This document shows, piece by piece, positions 28,839 to 39,204 of a DNA stretch of 64,000 nt; positions within the stretch are counted from its first letter, which is position 1; every line of letters starts with the position of its first letter. The notes beneath the pieces are model-generated. The model saw only the letters and a program-made list of their open reading frames with translations, was not told the DNA's origin and did no database searches. This DNA is from VRUE01 sp963706605 (GTDB taxonomy: Bacteria; Actinomycetota; Thermoleophilia; Solirubrobacterales; 70-9). Both the position numbers and the translations under genes were made by a program. The stretch spans positions 2,294,001-2,358,000 of the forward strand of contig OY970165.1 of assembly GCA_963706605.1 (NCBI GenBank). Direction: 5' to 3'.

Positions 28839-31046
28839 ATGCTAGACTGCCGCCTCCTCTTGGCGGGCAAACGCACCAAGCCGCGCCTGAAGAAGCTGCG
28901 CGTCCTCTTCGTACTGCTCGGCCTCGGGGTCCTGGCCGTGGTCTCGATGGTCTTCGGGATGATGACCGCGGTCTCCCAGGATCTGCCGGCGATCTACGAC
29001 TTCGCCCAGTTCAAGGCCGCGAAGAACAGCGAGGTGTTCGACGCCTCGGGCGAACCGATCGGCACGCTGACCAGCAACCAGAACAAGATCCTGCTCACCT
29101 CGGGCCAGATCTCGCCCAACATCAAGAACGCCGTGGTCTCGATCGAGGATTCGCGCTTCTACGAACACGCCGGCGTCGACTTCCAGGGCATCGGTCGCGC
29201 GCTGATCAGGGACATCCTCAGCCAGAGCGCCGCCCAGGGCGCCTCGACGATCACCGAGCAGTTCGTCAAGAACGCCCTCGCCGCCCAGGGCAGCCGCACG
29301 CTGTTCGAGAAGTTCCGCGAGGCGGCGCTCGCATATCGGCTGGAGCGGCACTGGAGCAAGGACAAGATCCTCACCGAGTACCTCAACACGATCTACTTCG
29401 GCGAGGGTGCCTACGGGATCGAGGCCGCCGCGCGGACCTACTTCGGCAAGGTGCACCCCGGTTGCGGTACCGCGGCCGAGCCCTGCGCGGCGGTGCTCGA
29501 GCCCTGGGAGGCGGCGACCCTGGCCGCGATCATCGCCTCGCCCTCCGCCTACGATCCGAAAATCTACCCCGAAAACGCCCTGATGCGCCGCAACATCGTG
29601 CTGGAAAAGATGTACGAACAGGGCTACATAACCCAGACCCAGCTCGAAGAAGGGAGCCGGCAGGCCCTGCCCTCGCCCAACGACATCGAGCCGCCGAAGC
29701 TCGACTCCCGGGCCCCCTACTTCACGGCCTGGCTGCGACAGCAGCTCGTCGACCGCTACGGCGCCGCCAAAACCTTCTTCGGCGGACTGAAAGTGAAGAC
29801 GACGCTCGACCTGCGCCTCCAGGGCGCCGCCGAAGAAGCGGTCAACTCCTACCTCGGCTACCTGCCTCCGACCGCGTCAGTGGTCGTGCTCGACAACAAG
29901 AACGCCGGCGTCAAGGCGATGGTCGGCGGGCCGAACTTCGAAACCAAGCCCTTCAACCTGGCCACGCTGGGGCATCGCCAGCCCGGCTCCTCGATCAAGC
30001 CGTTCACCCTGATCACGGCACTGGAAGAGGGCATCTCACCGGAAACGGTCTACGAATCCGCGCCGCAGGAATTCCATTTCGGCAAGGGCGGGCAGGAAAC
30101 CTTCGTCGTCCACAACGACGAGGATTCCTATCTCGGCTCCTGCAGCATCATCTGCGCGACGACTTACTCCGACAACTCGATCTACGCCCAGCTCGCGCTG
30201 GAAGGGCTGGAAGGCAAGACGATCGAGGATCGCACCCGCTCGATCGCCGCGACGATCCACAAAATGGGCTACCGCGAACCGATCTCCACCAATCCGGCGA
30301 TGGTCCTCGGTGGACTCAAAGAAGGCGTGACGCCGCTGGGCTGGGCCTACGCCTACATGACGATCGCCAATGACGGCGATCGGGTCAGCGGCACCCTCGC
30401 CCCGGAGCCCGGCGACAGCCCGGTCGCCTACACCCAAGTGGAAGACCAGGACGGGCACACGATCAAGGGCGGCGACAACGACTCGACCCACGAACAGGTG
30501 CTCTCGGAAAGCACCGCGACCGAGGCCAAGAGCATCCTCGAAACCGTGGTCAGCAGCGGCACCGGAACCCACGCCAACATCGGTGCGCCCGGCCAGTGGG
30601 GGAAGACCGGCACGACCGAGAACAACGGAGACGCCTGGTTCTGCGGCGCGACCGAAGAAGTAACCGCCTGCGTCTGGGTCGGCTACGCCGACACGACGAC
30701 CCCGATGACGACGCTCTACAACGGTGGCCCGGTGATGGGCGGCACCTTCCCGGCGCTGATCTGGGCCAGCGTGATCTCCGCCTGGGAAAACATCAAGGCC
30801 GAACGCGCTGCTGAAAGCGCCAGCGAGAAGGCCTCGAAGTCGAAGGGGTCGGGCGGCGATTCCTCCGAAGAAGAAAGCTACGTTCCGTCGGAACCCTCGA
30901 CCGAACCGGCGCCCGCTCCGGAAGCGAAGGAATCGGCGCCCGAAGCGGCCGAACCCGAAGGGGAAGCCGCTCCGGCGGCGCCGGAAGCGACCCCTGAAGC
31001 CGCTCCGGAATCAAGCGGCGGGGGCGGCGGGATCACCGCTGGATGA
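28839..31046 (+). CDS. Class A penicillin-binding protein (bifunctional transglycosylase/transpeptidase)
   Basis: Membrane-anchored peptidoglycan polymerase and cross-linker, about 735 residues. After a basic N-terminus and one membrane helix (LRVLFVLLGLGVLAVVSMVF) comes a GT51 domain: VSIEDSRFYEHAGVDFQGIG with the catalytic Glu, GASTITEQFVKNAL, EKFREAALAYRLERHWSKDK. The transpeptidase domain has SxxK in PGSSIKPFTL, SxN in TYSDNSIYAQ and KTG in GQWGKTGTTENNG. The C-terminal 90 residues are low-complexity Ser/Glu/Pro/Ala ending in GGGGGITAG. The start ATG 28839 is not well supported: it lies 10 bp from the divergent tyrS start and lacks a clear ribosome-binding site; TTG at 28860 is an alternative. 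Confidence 0.92.
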   Translation: MLDCRLLLAGKRTKPRLKKLRVLFVLLGLGVLAVVSMVFGMMTAVSQDLPAIYDFAQFKAAKNSEVFDASGEPIGTLTSNQNKILLTSGQISPNIKNAVVSIEDSRFYEHAGVDFQGIGRALIRDILSQSAAQGASTITEQFVKNALAAQGSRTLFEKFREAALAYRLERHWSKDKILTEYLNTIYFGEGAYGIEAAARTYFGKVHPGCGTAAEPCAAVLEPWEAATLAAIIASPSAYDPKIYPENALMRRNIVLEKMYEQGYITQTQLEEGSRQALPSPNDIEPPKLDSRAPYFTAWLRQQLVDRYGAAKTFFGGLKVKTTLDLRLQGAAEEAVNSYLGYLPPTASVVVLDNKNAGVKAMVGGPNFETKPFNLATLGHRQPGSSIKPFTLITALEEGISPETVYESAPQEFHFGKGGQETFVVHNDEDSYLGSCSIICATTYSDNSIYAQLALEGLEGKTIEDRTRSIAATIHKMGYREPISTNPAMVLGGLKEGVTPLGWAYAYMTIANDGDRVSGTLAPEPGDSPVAYTQVEDQDGHTIKGGDNDSTHEQVLSESTATEAKSILETVVSSGTGTHANIGAPGQWGKTGTTENNGDAWFCGATEEVTACVWVGYADTTTPMTTLYNGGPVMGGTFPALIWASVISAWENIKAERAAESASEKASKSKGSGGDSSEEESYVPSEPSTEPAPAPEAKESAPEAAEPEGEAAPAAPEATPEAAPESSGGGGGITAG

Positions 31047-31049
31047 GGC

Positions 31050-31637
31050 CTACCCAGGCCTTGGCCTCGAGACATACTCACTTCCCGCAAGACTGAAGCG
31101 CCAGGGCCGCTCCATCGCTTTGGTGATTCCCACGCGGGGTCCGGTCACCACCCGACCGCTCCAGCCTGGCTCTGGCCCCAGCAGGGTGAAGGGCTCGGCT
31201 GCCAGGTCCGCGCCGTTAGCTTCCAAGTCGATGCCGAGCGCCTCGGTCAGCTTGCCTGGACCCGAGCAGAGGTCCTGGTCGGGGCGGTCCCCCCTCCTCG
31301 CCCGCATCTCCTCCAGCCCGGCGGTCGGCTCCAGGGCCCGGATCAGCACCGCCGCCGCCTCGCCATCTGGTTCGGCGACCGCATTGAGCAGGCTGTGGAT
31401 CCCGTAGGAGAGATAGACGTAGGCGCGTCCCGGCGGGCCGAAGAGGGTCGCCGTACGCTTGGTCAGGCCGACGTAGGCGTGGCAGGCGGGGTCGTCGCGC
31501 TCGTAGCTCTCGGCCTCGACGATCGTGCCGCCGCGACCTTCGTAGAAGAGCCGGCAACCAATCAGGTCCCGGGCGACGGCGTGCACGGAACGTGCGAAGA
31601 ACTCGGCGTCGAGCAGCTCTGCAGCCGCGACGCTCAT
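31050..31637 (-). CDS. mpg: DNA-3-methyladenine glycosylase (AAG/MPG family)
   Basis: Base-excision repair enzyme removing alkylated purines. The 195-residue protein has FFARSVHAVARDLIGCRLFY, GGTIVEAESYERDDPACHAY with the catalytic Glu, LFGPPGRAYVYLSYGIHSLL, AAAVLIRALEPTAGLEEM, DLCSGPGKLTEALGI and GPRVGITKAMERPWRFSL. All are family hallmarks. ATG at 31637 overlaps the argH stop by 4 bp, so it is the last gene of the arginine-branched-chain string. It is convergent with the penicillin-binding protein gene, 3 bp apart. Confidence 0.95.
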   Translation of the reverse strand: MSVAAAELLDAEFFARSVHAVARDLIGCRLFYEGRGGTIVEAESYERDDPACHAYVGLTKRTATLFGPPGRAYVYLSYGIHSLLNAVAEPDGEAAAVLIRALEPTAGLEEMRARRGDRPDQDLCSGPGKLTEALGIDLEANGADLAAEPFTLLGPEPGWSGRVVTGPRVGITKAMERPWRFSLAGSEYVSRPRPG

Positions 31638-33025
31638 GATCGCTCGTCGAGCACCCTCGCCTTGACCGCCGCCAAGGTCTCGTGGGCCAGCGCGATCTGC
31701 TCCGCCAGGGCCGCCGAGCCGGTGCCCCCCTCGATCTGCTTCGACTCGAGCCAGCTCTCACGCTTCAGCACCTCGTAGAAGGCGTCGTCGAGCTGCTCGG
31801 AGCGCTCGCTCAGCTCTTCCGGGGTCAGCTCGGACAGCGATTTCCCGCGCTCGACCGCGTCGCGAACGAGACCGCCGACGATCCCATGCGCCTCGCGGAA
31901 CGGCACTCCCCTGCGGACCAGCAGGTCGGCGATCTCCGTCGCCGCCAGCATCTCGTCCCCGGAGGCGGCCTCCAGTCGCTCGCGATCGAAGACGATCCCG
32001 GCCATCATCCCGGCGGCGGCGTCGAGGCAGGACTCGACCGTGTCGATCGCGTCGAAGAGGGGCTCCTTGTCCTCCTGCATGTCCTTGCCGTAGGTCAGCG
32101 GCAGGGCGTGCATCGTGCCGAGCAGCGAGACGTAGTCGGCGGCGACGCGGGGGCTCTTGGCGCGCAACAGCTCGGCCGAGTCGGGGTTCACCTTCTGCGG
32201 CATGATGCTCGACCCCGAGGAGAAGGACTCGTCGAGCTCGCAGAAGCCGAACTCGGTGCTCGACCAGATCACGATTTCCGAGCCGAGCCGCGAGAGGTGC
32301 ATCGCGCAGGTCGAGGCGGCGGCGAGGTAGTCGAGGACGAAGTCGCGGTTGGAGGCGCCGTCGATCGAGTTGTGGCTGACGTGTTCGAAGCCGAGGTCGT
32401 CGGCGACCGCGTTGCGATCGATCTCCCAGTTGACCCCGGCCAGGGCGCCGGAGCCGAGCGGCATCACCGAGGCGGTGTCGAGGGCGAACTGGAAGCGCAG
32501 AACGTCGCGGGCCAGCATCCAGAAGTAGGCGAGCAGGTGGTGGCCGAGGTAGACGGGCTGGGCGCGCTGGAGGTGGGTGTAGCCGGGCATCGGCCAGTCC
32601 CTGTGCTTCTCGGCGAGCTGGAGGAGTCGCTCCATCGTCTCCCCCGCCAGTTCGATCGCGCGCAACGAGTGCGCCTGCACGACCATCGCCACGTCGGTGG
32701 CGACTTGGTCGTTGCGCGAGCGACCGGTGTGCAGCTTGCCGGCGAGCGGGCCGATCTCCTCACCGAGCAGGCGCTCGATCGCCATGTGGATGTCCTCGTC
32801 GGCGTCCTCGAACTCGAAGCCATGCTGTCCGATCCGCTCGCGGACCCGGTCCAGCCCCGTGACGATCCGCTCCAGCTCGTCGTCGCTGAGGACGCCGATG
32901 TCGCGCAGGCCCCGCGCGTGGGCCTGTGACTGATCGAGGTCGTAGGGGGCAAGGCGCCAATCGAACTCGAGCGACCGGTTGAGTCGCCAGAAGCGCGGGT
33001 CGGGCTCTTTGCGGAAGCGAGACAT
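31634..33025 (-). CDS. argH: Argininosuccinate lyase
   Basis: Last step of arginine synthesis: splits argininosuccinate into arginine and fumarate. The 463-residue protein contains RFRKEPDPRFWRLNRSLEFD, GKLHTGRSRNDQVATDVAM, PMPGYTHLQRAQPVYLGHHL, and the signature SSGSSIMPQKVNPDSAELLR. ATG at 33025 coincides with the end of the upstream DegT gene. No other arginine gene is in the window; isolated argH in such a string is unusual but the sequence is complete. Confidence 0.95.
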   Translation of the reverse strand: MSRFRKEPDPRFWRLNRSLEFDWRLAPYDLDQSQAHARGLRDIGVLSDDELERIVTGLDRVRERIGQHGFEFEDADEDIHMAIERLLGEEIGPLAGKLHTGRSRNDQVATDVAMVVQAHSLRAIELAGETMERLLQLAEKHRDWPMPGYTHLQRAQPVYLGHHLLAYFWMLARDVLRFQFALDTASVMPLGSGALAGVNWEIDRNAVADDLGFEHVSHNSIDGASNRDFVLDYLAAASTCAMHLSRLGSEIVIWSSTEFGFCELDESFSSGSSIMPQKVNPDSAELLRAKSPRVAADYVSLLGTMHALPLTYGKDMQEDKEPLFDAIDTVESCLDAAAGMMAGIVFDRERLEAASGDEMLAATEIADLLVRRGVPFREAHGIVGGLVRDAVERGKSLSELTPEELSERSEQLDDAFYEVLKRESWLESKQIEGGTGSAALAEQIALAHETLAAVKARVLDERS

Positions 33026-34141
33026 CAGTGGAGGGATTCGGCGAGAGCCTCGCACACCCTCGTCACCTGCGACTCCGTCATCGACGGGAAGAAGGGCAAC
33101 GCCAGCGAGTGCGCCGCGGCGGCTTCGGCAACCGGGAACTGGCCCTCGCGGTAGCCGAGCTCGCGCAGGTGCGGGAAAAGGTGGATGCAGGGCAGGTAGG
33201 CCTTGCTCGCCACGCCGCGCTCGGCGAGGCGGGCGACGACGGCGTCGCGGTCGACGTCATTGGCCAACCGCACCGGGTACACGAACCAGCTGCGCCGCTC
33301 GGCGCCGCGCGAGGCGATCGGGGGCTCCACGTCCGCCATCGGCCCCAGCGTCTCCTCGTAGAGGGAGGCGACCCGGTCGCGGTCGGTGAGCAGAGCGTCG
33401 AGTCGCTCCACCTGGGCGACACCGAGCGCCGCCGCGAGGTCGGAGAGCCGGTAGTTGAAACCGAGCCCGCCGTGGTCGAGCCAGCCCATGTCGGCGGCGC
33501 GGCCCTGGTTGCGCTCGGCGCGCAGGCGCGCCGCCACCTTGGTGTCGGGGGGACGACCATCCCCCCCTCCCCGGTCGTCATCTGCTTGTTGGCGTAGAAG
33601 GCGAAGGTGGCGAGGTTGCCACGGGTGCCGACGCGACGGCCCTCGGAGTCGACCGCGCCGAGCGCCTCGCAGGCATCCTCGAGGATGGTGAGCCCGCGAT
33701 CGGCGGCGATCGTTTCCAGCGCGGGCATCGCTGCCGGGAAGCCGAAGATGTGGACCGGCAGGATGCCGGCGGTGCGCTCGCCGACGGCGGCCTCGACCGC
33801 CGCCGGGTCGAGGTTGAGCGTTGCCGGGTCGACGTCGCAGAAGACCGGGCGGGCACCCTCGTAGAGCAGGCAGTTGGCAGAGGCGACGAAGCTGAAGGGG
33901 CTGGTCAGGACCTCGTCGCCCTCGCCCCAGCCGAGGGCCCGGACCCCGAGGTGGAGCCCAGTCGTACCGCTGGAGACCGCGACCGCGTCCTCGACCCCAA
34001 GCCAGGCCGCCAGCTCGCGCTCGAAGCGCTCCGCCATCGGCCCCAGCGAGAGCCGGCCGGAGCGCAGCACCTCGAGCACCAGCTCCTCCTCGCGGGAGCC
34101 GAGCTCGGGCTTGGCAAGCGGTATCGGAGCCGGCTCGGAGC

Positions 34142-34145
<4 letters not shown>
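33025..34145 (-). pseudogene. DegT/DnrJ/EryC1/StrS aminotransferase, frame broken by one base
   Basis: PLP-dependent sugar aminotransferase family. The first part (from ATG 34145) reads PIPLAKPELGSREEELVLEV, AVAVSSGTTGLHLGVRALGW, LTSPFSFVASANCLLYEGAR, PVHIFGFPAAMPALETIA, LTILEDACEALGAVDSEG and FAFYANKQMTTGEGGMVV with the PLP lysine. At about 33550-33556 a run of six C on the minus strand shifts the frame; the continuation, VAARLRAERNQGRAADMGWL, HGGLGFNYRLSDLAAALG, to ALAESLH, is in the next frame. One added base gives 373 residues, the full family length. The substrate is unknown; a nucleotide-sugar is usual but no sugar genes are nearby. Overlaps cimA by 4 bp. Confidence 0.85.
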
Positions 34146-35701
<1,556 letters not shown>

Positions 35702-35777
35702 TTGATGCCTTTCGATACGAGGAAGATCGGGAAGAGGGCCTGCTTGGCCCGCCTTGCGCGCAGCGAAGCGCCAGCCG

Positions 35778-36719
35778 CTAGGCGGCAGGGGTAATTCGCC
35801 CGGCCGGCACCTCGACGAAGTCGAGCCACTCGAGGTACTCCTCGGCGCGGCCCTCGAGGGCGTCCCGGAACTTCGCCTGGATCACGCGCGTGATCTCGCC
35901 CGGCTCACCGAGCGGGTGGTCATCGACCTCGCGGACCGGCACCAGCTCGGCCGCGGTCCCGGTCAAGAAGACCTCCTCGGCAAGGTAGAGCTCGGAGCGG
36001 GCGATGTCGCGCTCCACCACCGTGTAGCCGAGGTCGCGGGCGATCTGGATCACCGACTTGCGGTTGATCCCGTCGAGAATCGCGGCAACGTGCGGCGGGG
36101 TGACGATCTGACCCTCGCGGACGACGAAGATGTTCTCGCCGGAGCCCTCGCAGACGAAGCCACGCTCGTCGAGGAGCAGAGCCTCTTCGTAGCCGGCGTT
36201 CTGGGACTCGGTCTTGGCGAGGATCGAGTTGAGGTACTGGCCAGAGGCCTTGGCATGCGGGATCAGCCCGCCGGAGCCGATCCGCCGCCAGCTCGAGACC
36301 TTGGCCCGGATGCCGTGCTTCTGGCCCTCCTCGCCCAGGTACGCGCCCCAGGGAAAGGCGGCGATGACCACGTCGATCGGCGCGTCGGTCGCGTACAGGC
36401 CCAGGTTGCCGTAGCCGCGGAAGGCGAGTGGCCGGATGTAGCAGGAGCGCAGGCCGTTGCGGCGGATCAGCTCGCGGGTCGCCTCGGCGATCTGCTCGGT
36501 CGAGTAGGGCAGCTCGAGGTAGTACAGCTCGGCCGACTTTGCGAGCCGGTCGAGATGGTCCTGGTGGCGGAAAACCGCCGGCCCGCGCTCGGTCTCATAG
36601 CAGCGGATCCCCTCGAAGACGCCGGTCCCGTAGTGCAGCCCGTGGCTGAGCACGTGCGTGGTCGCGTCCTCCCAGCGGACGAACTCGCCGTTCTGCCAGA
36701 TCAGCTCCGTCGTATCCAT
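35778..36719 (-). CDS. ilvE: Branched-chain amino acid aminotransferase
   Basis: PLP enzyme transaminating the keto acids of valine, leucine and isoleucine. The 313-residue class IV protein opens ELIWQNGEFVRWEDATTHVL, has LHYGTGVFEGIRCYETERGP, the lysine segment IPHAKASGQYLNSILAKTES, EALLLDERGFVCEGSGENIF and VFLTGTAAELVPVREVD. Length is as expected. It lies 38 bp after leuB and 76 bp before cimA in one direction. The ilvE-cimA gap has two hairpins but no leucine-rich or isoleucine-rich leader peptide. Confidence 0.94.
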   Translation of the reverse strand: MDTTELIWQNGEFVRWEDATTHVLSHGLHYGTGVFEGIRCYETERGPAVFRHQDHLDRLAKSAELYYLELPYSTEQIAEATRELIRRNGLRSCYIRPLAFRGYGNLGLYATDAPIDVVIAAFPWGAYLGEEGQKHGIRAKVSSWRRIGSGGLIPHAKASGQYLNSILAKTESQNAGYEEALLLDERGFVCEGSGENIFVVREGQIVTPPHVAAILDGINRKSVIQIARDLGYTVVERDIARSELYLAEEVFLTGTAAELVPVREVDDHPLGEPGEITRVIQAKFRDALEGRAEEYLEWLDFVEVPAGRITPAA

Positions 36720-36757
36720 CCCGCAAAAGTATGCCCGATGCTTCCGGGCGGGTGGAG

Positions 36758-37834
36758 CTAGAGCTCCGCCAGCACAGCCTCGGTCATCTCCTTCGTGCCG
36801 ACCTCGACCTCCGATGGCGCGTCGCTCAGCAGATCAGGGGTGCGGAGACCCCGCTCGAGCACCGCGTCCACGGCGACCTCGATCCGGACGGCGTCCTCGG
36901 GTCGTTGCAGGCCGTGACGGAGCAGCATCGCCGTGCTGAGAAAGGTCGCAAGGGGATTGGCGATTCCCTGGCCGGCGATGTCGGGGGCGGAACCATGGAC
37001 CGGCTCGAACAGCCCGGGGTCCCCCGCCGCGCCGAGGCTTGCCGAGGGCAGCATCCCGAGCGAGCCGGTGAGCATCGCGGACTCGTCGCTGAGGATGTCG
37101 CCAAAGAGGTTCTCGGTGACGATCACGTCGAAGTCCGCGGGACGCGAGACGAGCTGCATCGCCGCGTTGTCGACGAGCAGGTGCTCGAGCTCGACGTCGT
37201 CGTACTCGCCGGCGGTCCGGGTCACGACCTCTCTCCACAACCGCGAGGTCTCGAGCACGTTTGCCTTGTCGACCGAGGTAACGCGGGCACGCCGATCCGA
37301 GCCCGCGGCGCGCCGCTGCGCCGCCTCGAACCCGGCGCGGGCGATCCGCTCGATCTCCCCGACCGAGTACTCGCAGGTGTCGTGGGCCCTGTCCCCCTCG
37401 CGGCCGCTGTCCCCGAAGTAGATGCCACCGGTCAGCTCGCGCACGACAAGCAGATCGGTGCCGGCGATCCGCTCCTCACGCAGCGGGCTGGCGCCGACCA
37501 GCGCCGGGCTCGGGCGCACCGGTCTCAGGTTGGCGTAGAGGCCCATCCCCTTGCGCAACCCCAGCAGTCCCTGCTCGGGGCGGGGCGCGTCGGGGTCCGT
37601 CGTATCCCACTGCGGGCCGCCGACCGCACCGAGCAGCACCGCGTCGCAGCTCCTGCAGGCCGCCAGCACCTCATCGGTGAGGGCGGCGCCGTGGGCGTCG
37701 ATCGAGCAGCCGCCCATCAGGCGCTCGTCGAACTCGAACTCGCCGAATGACTCCAGCAGCCGCCGCGCCGCGGCGACGATTTCAGGGCCGATCCCGTCGC
37801 CCGGCAGCAGGACTATCCGTGGTGCGTCGCTCAT
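36758..37834 (-). CDS. leuB: 3-isopropylmalate dehydrogenase
   Basis: Oxidative decarboxylation of 3-isopropylmalate; also able to process 3-methylmalate in the citramalate route. The 358-residue protein has IVLLPGDGIGPEIVAAARRL, VLLGAVGGPQWDTTDPD, RPVRPSPALVGASPLREE, VVRELTGGIYFGDSGRE, VTSVDKANVLETSRLWREVV, VTENLFGDILSDESAMLTGS and EPVHGSAPDIAGQGIANPLA. These give the metal- and NAD-binding residues. It follows the methyltransferase gene by 28 bp. Confidence 0.95.
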   Translation of the reverse strand: MSDAPRIVLLPGDGIGPEIVAAARRLLESFGEFEFDERLMGGCSIDAHGAALTDEVLAACRSCDAVLLGAVGGPQWDTTDPDAPRPEQGLLGLRKGMGLYANLRPVRPSPALVGASPLREERIAGTDLLVVRELTGGIYFGDSGREGDRAHDTCEYSVGEIERIARAGFEAAQRRAAGSDRRARVTSVDKANVLETSRLWREVVTRTAGEYDDVELEHLLVDNAAMQLVSRPADFDVIVTENLFGDILSDESAMLTGSLGMLPSASLGAAGDPGLFEPVHGSAPDIAGQGIANPLATFLSTAMLLRHGLQRPEDAVRIEVAVDAVLERGLRTPDLLSDAPSEVEVGTKEMTEAVLAEL

Positions 37835-37862
37835 CGAGGACGGGACTCTATGCGGACGCGGC

Positions 37863-38645
37863 TTAGGCGCGGGCCTCGATGTTGAGGCGTACGTAGTCGA
37901 GGGTCAGCGGCTTCTCGGACTGCTCGAGGATCGATTCGGCGAAGGGCCGGCGCAGCTCATCGGGGAGCTGCGCCAGGAGCGGGCCCAGGGTGACCGTGGA
38001 GGTGAACTCAAGCGGGCGCTCGGGGGTGACCGGCTTCGGCTCGAGCCAACAGTGCGCGGCGGTGAAGCCGGCGTTGCGGAGCCTCTGCTCGGTCTCCTCG
38101 GGGGCGGCGAAGTTCCATATCCCCGTCGCTCCCCCGAAATGAGGGGCGAACTCGGGTCGGGCGACAACCGTGGCGATCACCTTGGCGTGCTCGGCGACGT
38201 TGCCCTGGCCGCCGCACTGGGCGACCAGCCGCCCTTCCGGGTGCAGCGCCGCTCGCAGACGCTCGAAGAGGCGGTCGTGGTCGAGGATCCAGTGGAAGGT
38301 CGCGGTGGAGAAGATCAGGTCGACCGGTTGCTCCAGCCTCAGCTCCGAGAGGTCGGTGACCAGATAGGAGGCGTCGTCGCCGAGGCGCTCCTTTGCCTTG
38401 GCGATCATCGCCCCGGAGCCGTCGGCGGCGATGACCTGACCGTCCGGCAGCCGTTTGATCAGCTCAGCGGTGACGCGCCCGGAGCCGCAGCCGGCGTCGA
38501 GAGCCGTCTCGGCGCCGCTCAGATCGAGCCGTCCCAGGACCTCCATCCCCCAGCTGAACTGGGGATCGGAGACTTCGTCATAGGTCTTGGCGTCCCAATC
38601 AAGAGGGCCGGTGTTCATCGACCCCGCCGCGCCGGAGGGGCTCAT
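37863..38645 (-). CDS. Class I SAM methyltransferase resembling trans-aconitate 2-methyltransferase
   Basis: A 260-residue SAM-dependent methyltransferase: ETALDAGCGSGRVTAELIKR (motif I), GQVIAADGSGAMIAKAKERL, DASYLVTDLSELRLEQPVDL, LIFSTATFHWILDHDRLFER and LHPEGRLVAQCGGQGNVAEH. The W-I-L-D-H and Q-C-G-G-Q pattern is that of the Tam (trans-aconitate methyltransferase) group. ATG 38645 overlaps the leuD stop by 4 bp; ATG 38618 (MNTGPLDWDAKTY) fits family alignments better and is an alternative start. Lying between leuD and leuB, it may act on a tricarboxylate-like leucine intermediate; this is inference. Confidence 0.82.
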   Translation of the reverse strand: MSPSGAAGSMNTGPLDWDAKTYDEVSDPQFSWGMEVLGRLDLSGAETALDAGCGSGRVTAELIKRLPDGQVIAADGSGAMIAKAKERLGDDASYLVTDLSELRLEQPVDLIFSTATFHWILDHDRLFERLRAALHPEGRLVAQCGGQGNVAEHAKVIATVVARPEFAPHFGGATGIWNFAAPEETEQRLRNAGFTAAHCWLEPKPVTPERPLEFTSTVTLGPLLAQLPDELRRPFAESILEQSEKPLTLDYVRLNIEARA

Positions 38646-39202
38646 AGCGCCGTCGTGACTGGGCCGGGCGCGGCGCCGGACGCCTCGAAGGCGTCGATTG
38701 CCGCGACGCTCTCCAGGGTGATGCCGATGTCGTCGAGGCCGTTGAGGAGCCGGTGCTTGACGTCGGGCTCGATCTCGAACTCGAAGACGCCGGCGGCGCT
38801 GGTGACGGTCTGATCGTCGACGTCGATTCGCGCCTCACCGGCTTCGGCCACGGCGCGGCAATGCTCCTCGTCGAGCACCACCGGCAGCAACCCCACCTTG
38901 GTGCAGTTGACGTAGAAGATGTCGGCGAAGGAGGGCGCGATGATCGCCTCGAAGCCGAAGTCCTCCAGCGCCCAGGGCGCGTGCTCGCGGGAGGAGCCGC
39001 AACCGAAGTTACGGCCGGCGAGGAGGATCGGGTTCGACTCCAGCTCGATCTCGCCGTCGCGCAGCCAGTCGTAGAAGAGGAACTCACCGAACCCGGTCCG
39101 CTCGACCCGCTTCAGGAACTGCTTGGGGATGATCTGGTCCGTGTCGACGTCGGCCCGGTCCAGGACCGACACCTTGCCCTCGATCACGTCAATTGGTCTC
39201 AT
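38642..39202 (-). CDS. leuD: 3-isopropylmalate dehydratase small subunit
   Basis: Swivelling subunit of isopropylmalate isomerase, pairing with LeuC. The 186-residue protein begins with VIEGKVSVLDRADVDTDQII, then PKQFLKRVERTGFGEFLFYD, PILLAGRNFGCGSSREHAPW, FADIFYVNCTKVGLLPVVL. These are the typical LeuD motifs. ATG at 39202 is 2 bp after the leuC stop. Confidence 0.95.
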   Translation of the reverse strand: MRPIDVIEGKVSVLDRADVDTDQIIPKQFLKRVERTGFGEFLFYDWLRDGEIELESNPILLAGRNFGCGSSREHAPWALEDFGFEAIIAPSFADIFYVNCTKVGLLPVVLDEEHCRAVAEAGEARIDVDDQTVTSAAGVFEFEIEPDVKHRLLNGLDDIGITLESVAAIDAFEASGAAPGPVTTAL

Positions 39203-39204
39203 CG

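Noticed and set aside
31682..32929. 415-residue plus-strand open frame
   Set aside because: Antisense to argH, with no recognisable motif.
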